From Io17-Chloro-G2 sp034420695 (GTDB lineage: Bacteria > Chloroflexota > Dehalococcoidia > Lucifugimonadales > UBA3495), in assembly GCA_034420695.1 (NCBI GenBank), contig DAOULB010000018.1, forward strand, positions 62,001-126,000: a stretch of 64,000 nucleotides of DNA, read 5' to 3'. How positions within the stretch are numbered: the first letter of the stretch is position 1; the number at the start of each line of letters is the position of its first letter. The notes under the pieces were generated by a model, which made no database searches, was not told the origin of the DNA, and worked only from the letters and a program-made list of their open reading frames with translations. Of the stretch, positions 15,977 to 24,463 are shown piece after piece. The position numbers and the translations under genes were made by a program.

Positions 15977-16753
15977 ATGTCAGATGACCAGTCCATCAAG
16001 CCCGGAGTGCTGTTCCCAGCAAAGTTTATGGTGGCCCCATTCCTGATACTGTTCCTGGGCGTCTTGGTGGCCTGCGGAGGGTCCGCTGAGCAGGTCCGTA
16101 TGGGCACCGAGGGAGCGTACCCGCCCTACAACTTCGTCAACGACGCCGGTGAACTGGACGGGTTCGAACTGGACTTGGGTAATGAATTGTGCAGCCGGGC
16201 CGGTCTCGAATGCATTTGGGTGACCAACGAGTGGGACACGATTATCCCCAATCTGCTCGCCGGAGACTACGACACCATAATGGCCGGGATGAGCATCACC
16301 GAGGAACGGGACGAGATTATCAACTTCACCGAGGCCTATTTCCCGCCCTCACCGTCGGTGTTCATTGCGTCGGCCGGGGCCGGTGACGACGTGGTGCATG
16401 GCAGGGTGGCAGCCCAAAGGGCGACCGTTCATGCCGATTACCTGGCCGAATCCGGGGCCACCCTGTTGGAGTTCGACTTGGCCGGTGATGCTGTGACAGC
16501 CGTTGAGAACGGCGAAGCGGATGCTGCCCTGTCCGACCGGGACTTCCTGCTCCCCCACGTGGAGACCAGCGGCGGGAAGTTGGTCCTCGCAGGCCCGGAA
16601 CTCATGCTGGGCGCCGGAGTTGGCATCGGCATCCGGGAAAGCGAGGCTGAGTTGAAAGAAAAGTTCAATGAGGCTATCCAGGAGATGAAAGAGGACGGCT
16701 CTCTGAACGCACTCATAACCAAGTGGTTTGGTGAAGACGCCCCGACGTACTGA
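15977..16753 (+). CDS. Amino-acid type ABC solute-binding lipoprotein
   Basis: A 258-residue extracytoplasmic binding protein of the SBP_bac_3 family. A hydrophobic signal (about 20-35) ends in LVAC, the lipoprotein cleavage site. The mature part has the family pattern: GTEGAYPPYNF, then GFELDLGNELC, then WDTIIPNLLAGDYDTIMAGMSITEER, which includes the conserved Arg that binds the amino-acid carboxylate. It would deliver a polar amino acid or similar ligand to an importer, but no permease or ATPase gene is nearby, so its transporter must be elsewhere or it serves as a sensor. Confidence 0.9.
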   Translation: MSDDQSIKPGVLFPAKFMVAPFLILFLGVLVACGGSAEQVRMGTEGAYPPYNFVNDAGELDGFELDLGNELCSRAGLECIWVTNEWDTIIPNLLAGDYDTIMAGMSITEERDEIINFTEAYFPPSPSVFIASAGAGDDVVHGRVAAQRATVHADYLAESGATLLEFDLAGDAVTAVENGEADAALSDRDFLLPHVETSGGKLVLAGPELMLGAGVGIGIRESEAELKEKFNEAIQEMKEDGSLNALITKWFGEDAPTY

Positions 16754-16841
16754 AGCACGCCGACGGCCAGCCGCGATTGACACGATTTTGCCCTGCTTGT
16801 AGACTTCCCGTGCAATTTTGGAGAGGGTTTGAGGCAGCGCC

Positions 16842-17300
16842 GTGACCACCCCGGAGTCGTTTCTCACTGAGGAGATGCGCCAGCAGGCCATAGGGCTGGA
16901 AGGCCCTCCTACGGTCACGGAGGTCGAGAAGGGGGCCATCGTTAAGTTCGCCCAGGCCATCGGGGACGATAACCCGGTCTTCAACGACGAAGCCGCGGCC
17001 AGGGACAGCCAGTACGGCGGCTTGGTAGCTCCCCCCACATTCTTGAGATCGATGGAAACGTCCCGCCCGGAGTTGCCCTTCGAATTTCCCTTCGACCGGC
17101 GATTGGACGGGGGCAGCGATTGGGAGTACTTCCACCCGGTCCGGCCCGGGGACAGGATCACCTCCGTTTCCCGTATTGAGGACATCAACGAAAGGCCGGG
17201 CCGGCTGGGGTTGATGGTTATCATGACGGTGGTCACCACCTACACCAACCAGTTGGGCCAGGTTGCCGCCACCCAAACCAGCACCGGGATAGCTTACTAG
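16842..17300 (+). CDS. MaoC-like dehydratase, N-terminal (FAS1-type) subunit
   Basis: A 152-residue hot-dog-fold protein. It starts at GTG 16842 and has the MaoC_dehydrat_N pattern: IGDDNPVFNDEAAA, GGLVAPPTFLRS, then FHPVRPGDRI. Such proteins form heterodimers with a second MaoC subunit, here the next gene 23 bases downstream, giving a (3R)-hydroxyacyl thioester hydratase/dehydratase like HadAB. The pair precedes two SDRs of MFE-2 type. Confidence 0.85.
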   Translation: MTTPESFLTEEMRQQAIGLEGPPTVTEVEKGAIVKFAQAIGDDNPVFNDEAAARDSQYGGLVAPPTFLRSMETSRPELPFEFPFDRRLDGGSDWEYFHPVRPGDRITSVSRIEDINERPGRLGLMVIMTVVTTYTNQLGQVAATQTSTGIAY

Positions 17301-17323
17301 GGGAAGCTACTGAGGTCAGCAGT

Positions 17324-17752
17324 ATGGCGGAGCAGGTCTATTGGGAAGACGTATCCGAGGGTATGGAGTTGACGGAGTTGGTGAAAGACCCAACCACCCA
17401 GCAACTCGTGAAGTACGCCGGCGCCTCGGGAGACTATTACCAGATCCACTACGACAAGGACTACGCTGCGGGCAATAACCTGCCCGGAGTCATCCTGCAC
17501 GGGGCACTGAAGAACGCCTTTTTGGGCCAGTTAATGACCGACTGGATGGGGCCCTTAGGTGTGCTCAGAAAGCTGTCCTGCCAGTACCGGGGCATGGACT
17601 TCCCGGCCCAGACCATCACCGGAAGGGGCACAGTCACCCGCAAGTACCAGGAGGGTGGCCTGAATTTGGTGGACTGTGACATCTGGCTGGAAAACCCGGA
17701 AGGACAGAGGACCACGCCCGGAAAGGCCACGGTCGCCCTTCCATCGCGATGA
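17324..17752 (+). CDS. MaoC-like dehydratase, catalytic subunit
   Basis: A 142-residue hot-dog-fold protein carrying the hydratase-2 signature region: ASGDYYQIHYDKDYA supplies the catalytic Asp/His pair, and GVILHGALKNAFLGQ continues the motif. It pairs with the preceding gene. Together they would hydrate enoyl-CoA or dehydrate 3-hydroxyacyl thioesters, the step before or after the SDRs that follow. A weak stem-loop with a short T-run (17821-17841) lies downstream. Confidence 0.88.
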   Translation: MAEQVYWEDVSEGMELTELVKDPTTQQLVKYAGASGDYYQIHYDKDYAAGNNLPGVILHGALKNAFLGQLMTDWMGPLGVLRKLSCQYRGMDFPAQTITGRGTVTRKYQEGGLNLVDCDIWLENPEGQRTTPGKATVALPSR

Positions 17753-17820
17753 AAAAGACGCCTCGCCGGTTCTTCGACGGAACTGCCGGCGTTAACGCAC
17801 CATAGAAAGTTGGGTTGATT

Positions 17821-17841
17821 GCCGCTCAGCGGCGCCGTTTT
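17821..17841 (+). terminator. Weak terminator-like hairpin after the MaoC pair
   Basis: Stem GCCGC/GCGGC with loop TCA (17821-17833), then GCCG and TTTT. Short and interrupted, so probably leaky; it would partly separate the MaoC pair from the SDR genes. Confidence 0.3.
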
Positions 17842-17938
17842 CTTGCCCCGGGTCCGGACCCCCTCGCGCGGGGTGCGGAATAACCAAGGGGAGGACGGGA
17901 GTCTCCCGCCGAGGGAGACCACATGCTAGGAGGAATTC

Positions 17939-18868
17939 ATGGGAGATTCGTTACAGGATAAAGTCGCCATCGTCACCGGCGCCGGCCGCGGAATCGGCCG
18001 GGGAGTCGCCATGATGATGGCGGAAGAAGGGGCCAAGGTGGTGGTGGTTGACCCCGGCGTCAACGTTGACGGTAGCGGCGTCGACCACTCGGTGGCCGAG
18101 CAGGTGGTGTCGGAAATCAGTGAAGCCGGCGGAACTGCCGTGGCGTGCATGGAGTCGGTCACGAGCATGGAAGGGGGCGAAAAGATCGTCCAGACTGCGG
18201 TGGACAACTTCGGGCGGCTGGATATCGTGGTCACCTGCGCCGGCATACTGCGGGACCGGATGATATTCAACATGACCGAAGAGGAGTGGGACGATGTTAT
18301 TGCGGTCCACCTCAAGGGGACTTTCACCGTGGTGAAGCACGCCTGCATCCTGTTCCGGCAACAGCGTTCGGGCCGGGTTATAACCTTCAGTTCCGAGTCG
18401 GGACTGGTGGGCAACTCGGGGCAGGCCAACTACGGGGCGGCTAAGTCGGGTATTGCCGGGTTCACCAAGGTGGTGGCCAAGGACATGGGCCGCTACGGTG
18501 TAACGGCCAACTCCATTGCTCCCAGGGCCCAGACACGCATGATTGGGGCTATCCCGGACAGCGCCAGGGAGATTAGGGCCAGGAGCGGCGTCGCCGCCAT
18601 CTCCGAGGAGAACGAGCGGGAGCAGCAGTGGGACCCGGACCACGTCGCACCCTTCGTCTGCTACCTGGCCACCGACTACGCCGAGAACATCAACGGCCAG
18701 ACCTTCCGGGTCTACGGCGACACCGTGTCCCTTATGTCCCAGCCCAGGCCGGAACGGACCATTTACGAGGCCAGCGGTCACTGGGACCTGGCGGCCCTTT
18801 CTCCCCAGGCAAGGGAGGACCTCACCAGCGGAATCGACAACCCGGCTCCGGCGGCCCAGCAGTCCTAA
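17939..18868 (+). CDS. SDR oxidoreductase, MFE-2-like 3-hydroxyacyl dehydrogenase (copy 1)
   Basis: A 309-residue short-chain dehydrogenase. NAD-binding motif TGAGRGIG, the cofactor motif CAGI, catalytic Ser in SSESG and YGAAK are intact. The segment GILRDRMIFNMTEEEWDDVI and GNSGQANY match the hydroxyacyl-CoA dehydrogenase domain of multifunctional enzyme 2. An AGGAGG ribosome site lies before the ATG at 17939. A near-identical paralogue follows 122 bases downstream. Beyond the TAA the same frame stays open for another 39 codons with protein-like composition (see findings). With the MaoC genes it could run two steps of a beta-oxidation-like or reverse pathway. Confidence 0.92.
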   Translation: MGDSLQDKVAIVTGAGRGIGRGVAMMMAEEGAKVVVVDPGVNVDGSGVDHSVAEQVVSEISEAGGTAVACMESVTSMEGGEKIVQTAVDNFGRLDIVVTCAGILRDRMIFNMTEEEWDDVIAVHLKGTFTVVKHACILFRQQRSGRVITFSSESGLVGNSGQANYGAAKSGIAGFTKVVAKDMGRYGVTANSIAPRAQTRMIGAIPDSAREIRARSGVAAISEENEREQQWDPDHVAPFVCYLATDYAENINGQTFRVYGDTVSLMSQPRPERTIYEASGHWDLAALSPQAREDLTSGIDNPAPAAQQS

Positions 18869-18990
18869 AGGAAGGGGGCTCCGGAGAAAACGGAATTCTC
18901 CCGCCGCCAGCTGGCCGAGTACCTGAGGGACTTGCAGGGGGCACGGGTACCGGGTGAAGCCCGGAGCGACGAAAAGCAGAGGTAGTCCAA

Positions 18991-19911
18991 ATGGGTAATT
19001 TGTTGCAGGACAAGGTGGCGATAGTCACCGGATCGGGCCGTGGAATCGGCCGTGGAATCGCCAAGTTGATGGGCCAGGAAGGCGCCAAGGTCGTGGTGTG
19101 CGACTTGGGCGTAAACGTGGACGGCACGGGCGCCGATACCTCCTATGCGGAGCAGGTAGCCAGCGAGATACGGGACGAGGGCGGCCAAGCCGCTTTCTGC
19201 ACCGAGTCGGTGGCCACCATGTCCGGCGGGGAGACCATCGTCCAGACCGCCGTGGACAACTTCGGCAAATTGGACATCGTTGTGACCTGCGCCGGCATCC
19301 TGCGGGACCGGATGGTCTTCAACATGACGGAGGAAGAGTGGGACGACGTAATAGAGGTGCACCTCAAGGGCACCTTCACCGTGGTCAAGCACGCTTCCAT
19401 CCTGTTCCGCCAGCAGAGGTCGGGCCGTATAATTACCTTCACCTCGACCTCGGGACTGTACGGCAACTCGGGCCAAGCCAACTACGGTGCGGCCAAGGAC
19501 GGCATCGCCGGGTTGACCAGGGTGGCCGCCCGTGATTTGGGCCGCTACGGAGTGACGGTGAATTCAATATCTCCCGCCGCCGACACCCGCATGACCGGGA
19601 CCGTTCCGGACGAGGCGCGAGCCCTGCGCACGGCCCGGGGCATTGGAGGGGGAGGGGCTCCCCGGCTTCGCGGGCAGGGCGACGACGTGGCCCCATTCGT
19701 GACTTGGCTGGCTTCCGACGAGGCTGCCCACGTCAATGGCCGGGTCTTTCACGTCACCGAGGGCTTGGTGAGCCTGTTGAACGAGCCGGAGGCGGTCAAG
19801 ACGATAAGCAAGCAAGGCAAATGGACCGTGGAGGAGCTGGCCAAGGTGGTGCCCAGCACCTTGGCCCACGAGCTTTTCAACCCGGCCCCAAGCCAAGTGC
19901 GCGAGGGGTAG
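18991..19911 (+). CDS. SDR oxidoreductase, MFE-2-like 3-hydroxyacyl dehydrogenase (copy 2)
   Basis: A 306-residue paralogue of the preceding SDR, with TGSGRGIG, CAGI, the STSG serine and YGAAK all intact, and the same GILRDR/GQANY marks. The two genes are strongly alike through residues 1-200 and diverge in the last third, which in SDRs sets substrate choice; so they probably arose by tandem duplication and act on different chain lengths or substituents (inference). The start follows a weak AGAGG site. A stem-loop with a T-tract lies 60 bases after the stop. Confidence 0.92.
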   Translation: MGNLLQDKVAIVTGSGRGIGRGIAKLMGQEGAKVVVCDLGVNVDGTGADTSYAEQVASEIRDEGGQAAFCTESVATMSGGETIVQTAVDNFGKLDIVVTCAGILRDRMVFNMTEEEWDDVIEVHLKGTFTVVKHASILFRQQRSGRIITFTSTSGLYGNSGQANYGAAKDGIAGLTRVAARDLGRYGVTVNSISPAADTRMTGTVPDEARALRTARGIGGGGAPRLRGQGDDVAPFVTWLASDEAAHVNGRVFHVTEGLVSLLNEPEAVKTISKQGKWTVEELAKVVPSTLAHELFNPAPSQVREG

Positions 19912-19971
19912 CCCGCTGCCCTGTCCGCACGGACGGCAGGCGCTGCCCGGCATAAATCTCCTGTAGACTCG

Positions 19972-20001
19972 TCTTCCCCTTGTCACAAGGGGAAGATTTT
20001 T
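19972..20001 (+). terminator. Strong intrinsic terminator between SDR 2 and the monooxygenase
   Basis: Arms TCTTCCCCTTG (19972-19982) and CAAGGGGAAGA (19986-19996), loop TCA, then TTTTT. It ends only two bases before the GGAGG ribosome site of the next gene, so it either ends the SDR transcript or acts as an attenuator in the leader. Confidence 0.8.
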
Positions 20002-20014
20002 GTGGAGGGAATGC

Positions 20015-21175
20015 ATGATAAAGAGTTTCTCGGCCTCCTACGCCGGCCACGTTGTTGACACCGGGCTGGGGTTGGGCGGCACCCCCGCCAACGACCGCAA
20101 CTACTCCAACGAAGAGCTGGCCCAAGCCTTCAACTGGGCATTGGACATTGCCCAGCACCTGGACCGGCTGGGATACGACGAGTTCTGGATGGCGGAGCAC
20201 CATTTCCAGCCGGAAGGCTACGAGTGCATCCCCAACCTGCTGATGCTGAACCTGTACTTGGCGACCCATACCGAGAGGCTGAAGTTCGGCTGCGGGTTCA
20301 ATATTTCCCCCATGTGGCACCCGCTGCGGCTGGCTGAAGACTTCGCCACGGCTGACATACTCACCGGGGGTAGGGTCATTTTCGGCGTGGGCCGTGGCTA
20401 CCACACCAGGGAGGTGGAGACATTCGGCTCCCCGATGCTGGACAGCGTCGCCAACCGGGAGCTGTTCGAAGAACAGGTCGAGCTTATCCTCACTGCTTTC
20501 CGGGAGGAATCATTTTCCTTCGAAGGCAAACACTATCAGGTCCCGGCCAAGGTTCCATACCGGGGCTACGAGTTGGAGAAACTGACGTTGGTGCCCCGCC
20601 CGGTTCACCAACCGGTGGAGGTCTGGCAGCCCTTGGTCAGCGGAAATCCCCAGGGCATTGACTTCATGGCCAGGATGGGAATACGCCCCCTATTGGCCAA
20701 CACGCCGGAGCCCAATCTTGGGCAAAGGATGGCCCTGTACCAGGAAGCTTGCGCCAAGTATGGCCGCAACCTTGCATTGGGAGAGGAGACCAGCCTGGGT
20801 TACCGTTTCTTCATCGCCGACACCCAAGACCAAGCCATGGAGTTGGCCCGCCCTTACTTCGAGGAGGCGATGAAGTTCGCTGCGCCCTTGGGCCTCACGG
20901 CGATGACCCCGGAGCAGATAGAGGCGGTGGCCGGGGCCAGGGACGGCATCCCACGGGGGGTGAGCCTGCCCACCCTGGAGGAAGCGGTGGCCGGCGGCGG
21001 TTGGCTGTGCGGCCCGCCGGAACTGCTGGTGGAACACTTGGAGAGGGTTGAGCAGCAGTATCCGGGAGTGGAACGGGTCAACCTTGGGTCGGTTATGGGA
21101 ATGCCCCTGGAGGTGTTCAAGGACCAGTTGACCCGGTTTGCCGAGGGAGTGATGCCGGAGTTTGTCGCCCGGTAG
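20015..21175 (+). CDS. Luciferase-like flavin-dependent monooxygenase
   Basis: A 386-residue bacterial-luciferase-family protein, longer than the F420-type members in this window and closer to the FMN-dependent class (DEFWMAEHHFQPEG is the typical helix with the active-site His pair). I chose the ATG at 20015, five bases after GGAGGG; the frame extends five codons upstream only with TTG. The barrel segments ILTGGRVIFGVGRGYHTREV and QPLVSGNPQGIDF are present. It needs a flavin reductase, which is not seen nearby. Likely an oxygenase for small organic molecules; substrate unknown. Confidence 0.9.
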   Translation: MIKSFSASYAGHVVDTGLGLGGTPANDRNYSNEELAQAFNWALDIAQHLDRLGYDEFWMAEHHFQPEGYECIPNLLMLNLYLATHTERLKFGCGFNISPMWHPLRLAEDFATADILTGGRVIFGVGRGYHTREVETFGSPMLDSVANRELFEEQVELILTAFREESFSFEGKHYQVPAKVPYRGYELEKLTLVPRPVHQPVEVWQPLVSGNPQGIDFMARMGIRPLLANTPEPNLGQRMALYQEACAKYGRNLALGEETSLGYRFFIADTQDQAMELARPYFEEAMKFAAPLGLTAMTPEQIEAVAGARDGIPRGVSLPTLEEAVAGGGWLCGPPELLVEHLERVEQQYPGVERVNLGSVMGMPLEVFKDQLTRFAEGVMPEFVAR

Positions 21176-21321
21176 GACGGGGCTGGGCTTCGGGACAAGA
21201 CTACTGTCCGGAAAAGCTGAGGTCTCCCGCACAATCGCCGATACGGGCTACGGGGCGGAAAGACCAAGGGAGTGTAACTCCGGGAGAGCGTGAGCGGGCC
21301 TGGTATGTTATATGGGAGAGG

Positions 21322-21534
21322 TCAGTCCTTCAGGGGGATGATTCCCCAAGTGATTTCACCGGCATCGGGACACTTGTCCTGTGCCAGTTCGCGAATATGC
21401 AACAGGGTTGCGTTGACTTCCGGCGTCAGGAACACCCAATCGGGTTCTTCGGGAAACCAGTAGGGCGAGTTGATTCGCACCACCTTTTTTTCGCTGGCGT
21501 TCAGGTATATCCCGAATTTAGAAGACTGTTGCAT
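21322..21534 (-). CDS. Small conserved-looking protein of unknown function
   Basis: A 70-residue soluble protein rich in Trp, Pro and Glu (PYWFPEEPDWVFL) with no recognisable domain, signal or membrane segment. I chose the ATG at 21534, six bases after GGGAG; a GTG at 21564 overlapping the plsC stop would add ten residues. It lies directly downstream of plsC, so it is likely cotranscribed with cmk-plsC. I do not recognise the family. Confidence 0.55.
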   Translation of the reverse strand: MQQSSKFGIYLNASEKKVVRINSPYWFPEEPDWVFLTPEVNATLLHIRELAQDKCPDAGEITWGIIPLKD

Positions 21535-21560
21535 CCTGTTCTCCCTAGTGTCTGACCTGC

Positions 21561-22253
21561 TCACTCAGGTCCGGAAAGGGTTGGCTGGGGAGGCCTCCCG
21601 GCGGCGCCCCTGATCTCTTCCTTGGTTGCGTATACGCCTTGGTATTCCGGGGGCAGCAACGCCGCAATCCGGTTCATGATCATATCCCGTATGCTGTTCA
21701 CCACCGCCCGGTCGGGCGTGCCCTCGATAACCGGCAGGCTGAATGGCTGGCCGATATTCACCCTGAAGCGGGTCAAGGACACTGGCATGCGCCACCCGGG
21801 AATCTTCTCGGTGCCGGTGATGCCAATGGGCAGAAGGGGGGCCTGAGACCGCAGGGCAATGTAGGCGGCACCGGGAAGGCCTTCTTCCAAGGCGTGGCTG
21901 GGGCTGCGGCGCCCCTCGGGGAACACCACAACCGCCCGGTCCTTGTCCAGCAGCCGCATGGCCATCCTCACGGCGTCCACACCCAGGCCGGACCTGTCGA
22001 AGGCGTGGACGTGGAAGTTGTGCATGACAAAACTGGACAAAGGATTACCGAACAGCTCTTTCTTTCCTAGGAAGTATAGTGTCCTGGGGAGGCTGCAGAC
22101 CAGGACCGGGGGGTCGGTAAATGACAGGTGGTTTGCCACGATCACCAAGGGGCCGTGGGGAGGCACGTTTTCCCGGCCGGTCACGTCCAGCCGTCCGAAC
22201 GAGTTGAAGCAGAACTTTCCCAGTCCCTTGCCCAAGTGGTAGATCAAGCTCAT
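21561..22253 (-). CDS. plsC: 1-acyl-sn-glycerol-3-phosphate acyltransferase
   Basis: A 230-residue membrane-associated acyltransferase that acylates lysophosphatidic acid in phospholipid synthesis. Catalytic motif NHLSFTD (block I, HX4D) and FPEGRRS (block III) are both present. The ATG overlaps the cmk stop by four bases, a cmk-plsC arrangement common in Chloroflexota and Firmicutes. Length and motifs are normal. Confidence 0.93.
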   Translation of the reverse strand: MSLIYHLGKGLGKFCFNSFGRLDVTGRENVPPHGPLVIVANHLSFTDPPVLVCSLPRTLYFLGKKELFGNPLSSFVMHNFHVHAFDRSGLGVDAVRMAMRLLDKDRAVVVFPEGRRSPSHALEEGLPGAAYIALRSQAPLLPIGITGTEKIPGWRMPVSLTRFRVNIGQPFSLPVIEGTPDRAVVNSIRDMIMNRIAALLPPEYQGVYATKEEIRGAAGRPPQPTLSGPE

Positions 22254-22939
22254 GCCAAGGCAGCCTTGTAGCCGGGTCGGAACCGGGAGAGAATCAGGTT
22301 TACCACCTGTTCTACTGACATGTCAGTAGAATCCAGTACCCAGGCGTCTCCGGCCGCCATGAGGGGTGAGTCCGACCGCTGGGAGTCCAAACGGTCTCTT
22401 TCTTCGGTTTCCCTCGCCACCTGCTCCAAGGAAATATCCCGGCCTTCGTCTGCCAGTTCTTTCCACCGCCGTTGGGCCCTTGCTTCGACTGACGCGGTCA
22501 AATAAATTTTCAGGCCGGCCCCGGGGAGTACCACTGTCCCGATATCTCGTCCCACCATGACGACGCCATCCCGCGCTGCGAAGGCCCGCTGCTGCCGCAC
22601 CATGGCCTGCCGCACCTCCGGCACTTGAGACACCGAGGAGACTTGGCCGGTGACTGAGGGGCTGCGGAGCTCTTTGCCGAGTCTATGGCCGGCAATAGTG
22701 ACTTGGGCGCCGTCCCAGCCAGGGATTTCCACCGGGTTTTCCGAGGCCAGACGCCCCAGCGCCGTGTGGTCGCCGCTGCTGATTCCTTGGTTGAGGGCCA
22801 GCCAGGTAATAGCCCGATACATGACGCCCGTGTCCAAGTATCGGACTCCCAGTTTCCCGGCAATTTCCCGGCCAACCACGGTTTTGCCCGAGGCTGCGGG
22901 CCCATCGATGGCGATGACGGGTTTGGCTGACTGATTCAC
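22250..22939 (-). CDS. cmk: Cytidylate kinase
   Basis: A 229-residue nucleoside monophosphate kinase that makes CDP/dCDP from CMP/dCMP. The P-loop DGPAASGKT, the CMP-site segment YLDTGVMYRA and the GRDIGTVVLPGA loop are typical of bacterial Cmk. A perfect TATAAT on the minus strand at 22975-22980 lies 36 bases upstream of the ATG. First gene of the cmk-plsC unit. Confidence 0.95.
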   Translation of the reverse strand: MNQSAKPVIAIDGPAASGKTVVGREIAGKLGVRYLDTGVMYRAITWLALNQGISSGDHTALGRLASENPVEIPGWDGAQVTIAGHRLGKELRSPSVTGQVSSVSQVPEVRQAMVRQQRAFAARDGVVMVGRDIGTVVLPGAGLKIYLTASVEARAQRRWKELADEGRDISLEQVARETEERDRLDSQRSDSPLMAAGDAWVLDSTDMSVEQVVNLILSRFRPGYKAALA

Positions 22940-22974
22940 CGGCGGAGCTTGGCTCGACTTGTAGATTCACGGGC

Positions 22975-22980
22975 ATTATA
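22975..22980 (-). promoter_or_regulatory. -10 box of the cmk promoter
   Basis: Perfect TATAAT on the minus strand (22980-22975), placed to start transcription near 22968, about 29 bases before the cmk ATG. No good -35 box at the right distance. It lies back to back with the PAP2 -10 box. Confidence 0.5.
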
Positions 22981-23007
22981 GCACCGGGTTGCCCAAGCCC
23001 ACCGGTA

Positions 23008-23013
23008 TATAAT
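23008..23013 (+). promoter_or_regulatory. -10 box of the PAP2 gene, leaderless arrangement
   Basis: Perfect TATAAT (part of TATATAAT) ending eight bases before the ATG at 23022, so transcription would start at or next to the start codon. No clear -35 box. Confidence 0.5.
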
Positions 23014-23021
23014 TGAGGCGG

Positions 23022-23705
23022 ATGAAAGCGGGACTAGCGCGCCGGACCCGGTGGTTCCTCTGCCTCGCCCTGCCGACGGCGGCCCTCTTCGTCTTGGCGG
23101 GTGTCTACCCCAGGTTCCCCGGCGACGAGCCCTTTGCCCAATGGCTTCAGGGATTGCGGACTCCGTGGCTGGACCAAGCAGTCTTGGCGGTGAGCAAGCT
23201 GGGCGACGCATGGGTTGCCCTGTCCCTGGTGGGAGCAGCAGTCCTACTGCTGTTACTGTTCCGCCGCAGGGCCGACGCCTTGATGACTGCGGTCAGCTTG
23301 GTTCCGATAGCTGTGGGGAACCTGCTTAAGATGGCGGTGGGGCGGGCTAGGCCGGAGCAGGCAATGGCGGGCACCGAGGTAACCGGGCTGGCCTTTCCCA
23401 GTGGGCATGCGCTGTTTGCCCTCCTTTTCGCCGCAATCCTGATAGTGTTGGCGGAAGAACTCATCCAGACATCTTGGGTCAGGCGCGGGGCGCAGGCGGT
23501 GGTGGCTGCTTTGGCGCTGGCTATCGGCCTGTCCCGAGTCTACTTGGGCGCCCACTGGCCGAGCGACGTGATTGGCGGTTACTTGTTCGGCGGGGCATCT
23601 ATGGTCCTGCTGCTGGCCTTCCGTGACGTCCTGCGGAGCCGGGGATGGCAGCAGCAACCGGGGGATGGCAACGGTTGGAATCGAAGGACATCTGCCAAAG
23701 AGTAA
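23022..23705 (+). CDS. PAP2 family phosphatase
   Basis: A membrane phosphatase of about 227 residues, acting on phosphatidic acid, undecaprenyl diphosphate or a similar lipid phosphate. The three-part PAP2 signature is complete: KMAVGRARP (KX6RP), PSGHA (PSGH) and SRVYLGAHWPSDVI (SRX5HX3D). Several hydrophobic helices surround it. I chose the ATG at 23022; an upstream TTG is inside the -10 box and so cannot be transcribed from it. The gene overlaps no neighbour and is followed closely by a CvpA-like gene. Confidence 0.92.
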   Translation: MKAGLARRTRWFLCLALPTAALFVLAGVYPRFPGDEPFAQWLQGLRTPWLDQAVLAVSKLGDAWVALSLVGAAVLLLLLFRRRADALMTAVSLVPIAVGNLLKMAVGRARPEQAMAGTEVTGLAFPSGHALFALLFAAILIVLAEELIQTSWVRRGAQAVVAALALAIGLSRVYLGAHWPSDVIGGYLFGGASMVLLLAFRDVLRSRGWQQQPGDGNGWNRRTSAKE

Positions 23706-23718
23706 GAAGACAGTTAGT

Positions 23719-24243
23719 ATGACTTGGCTTGACGTTGTCGTAATCGTGGTATGGGTCGTGGTGACCTTTTGGGGGTTGAAGACCGGATTGGTCAGCATGT
23801 TGTTCCCATTGGCGATAGTGGTTGGCAGCCTGTTGCTGGGCGGTGTTTTGGCCGGGCCGATTGGAGACTTGTTCTCACTGCTTACCGACGATGAAACCGT
23901 CCAGACTATAGGAGGATATGCTCTGATCTTTGTTGTGCTCTTTGTGGCTGGCTCCCTGGCAATGCATTTCCTGTCCGTATCTTCCCGCTTCGTTCCATCA
24001 TCGGGCTTGGCCAACAATGCGGCCGGAGGAGTGGTGGGGTTTATGGTGGGGTTCGTTCTCTTGTCGGGAATCCTCGCCGGACTGCAGAAGTTGCCCTCCG
24101 ACTATGCGCAGCAGCGGGTAAACGAGTCGCAATTGGGTAGCCACTTGGCGGAAAACTTTGGCTTGGTGGTCAGGTTCATTCCCGGGGACTGGAACCGGAT
24201 GTACGGGGAGGCCAGGGACTCGGTGGAGGGCGTGTTGGAATAG
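23719..24243 (+). CDS. CvpA family membrane protein
   Basis: A 174-residue protein with four hydrophobic helices (about 3-24, 28-46, 63-85, 98-120) and the opening pattern MTWLDVVVIVV...GLKTGLVS that marks the CvpA family. The frame is open upstream into the PAP2 gene, but the family alignment begins at the ATG at 23719. CvpA proteins are linked to colicin V secretion in one case and to envelope function in general; a precise role is unknown. Thirteen bases after the PAP2 gene, so likely one operon. Confidence 0.82.
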   Translation: MTWLDVVVIVVWVVVTFWGLKTGLVSMLFPLAIVVGSLLLGGVLAGPIGDLFSLLTDDETVQTIGGYALIFVVLFVAGSLAMHFLSVSSRFVPSSGLANNAAGGVVGFMVGFVLLSGILAGLQKLPSDYAQQRVNESQLGSHLAENFGLVVRFIPGDWNRMYGEARDSVEGVLE

Positions 24244-24463
24244 GGCCCATTATTCAAAGAACCGGAAACGGCCAAGGGTCCACATCAAGGAGCAGCGGTT
24301 TAAAAGTCCCAGGTCCGGGGAGGACTATGCCAAGGGTGGCAGAAAAGTAACGCTGTGCTACTATTAGAGAAAGTTAGACAGCCTTGAATCCACTGGCAGG
24401 GTGCAGGGTGTCGAACAGCATGGTGATTCTGAAGTCCGATGCCAAGGACCAGGTGTAAGGCCG

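Noticed and set aside
22989..22994. TTGCCC as -35 box of the PAP2 gene
   Set aside because: The spacer to TATAAT is only 13 bases, too short for a standard promoter.
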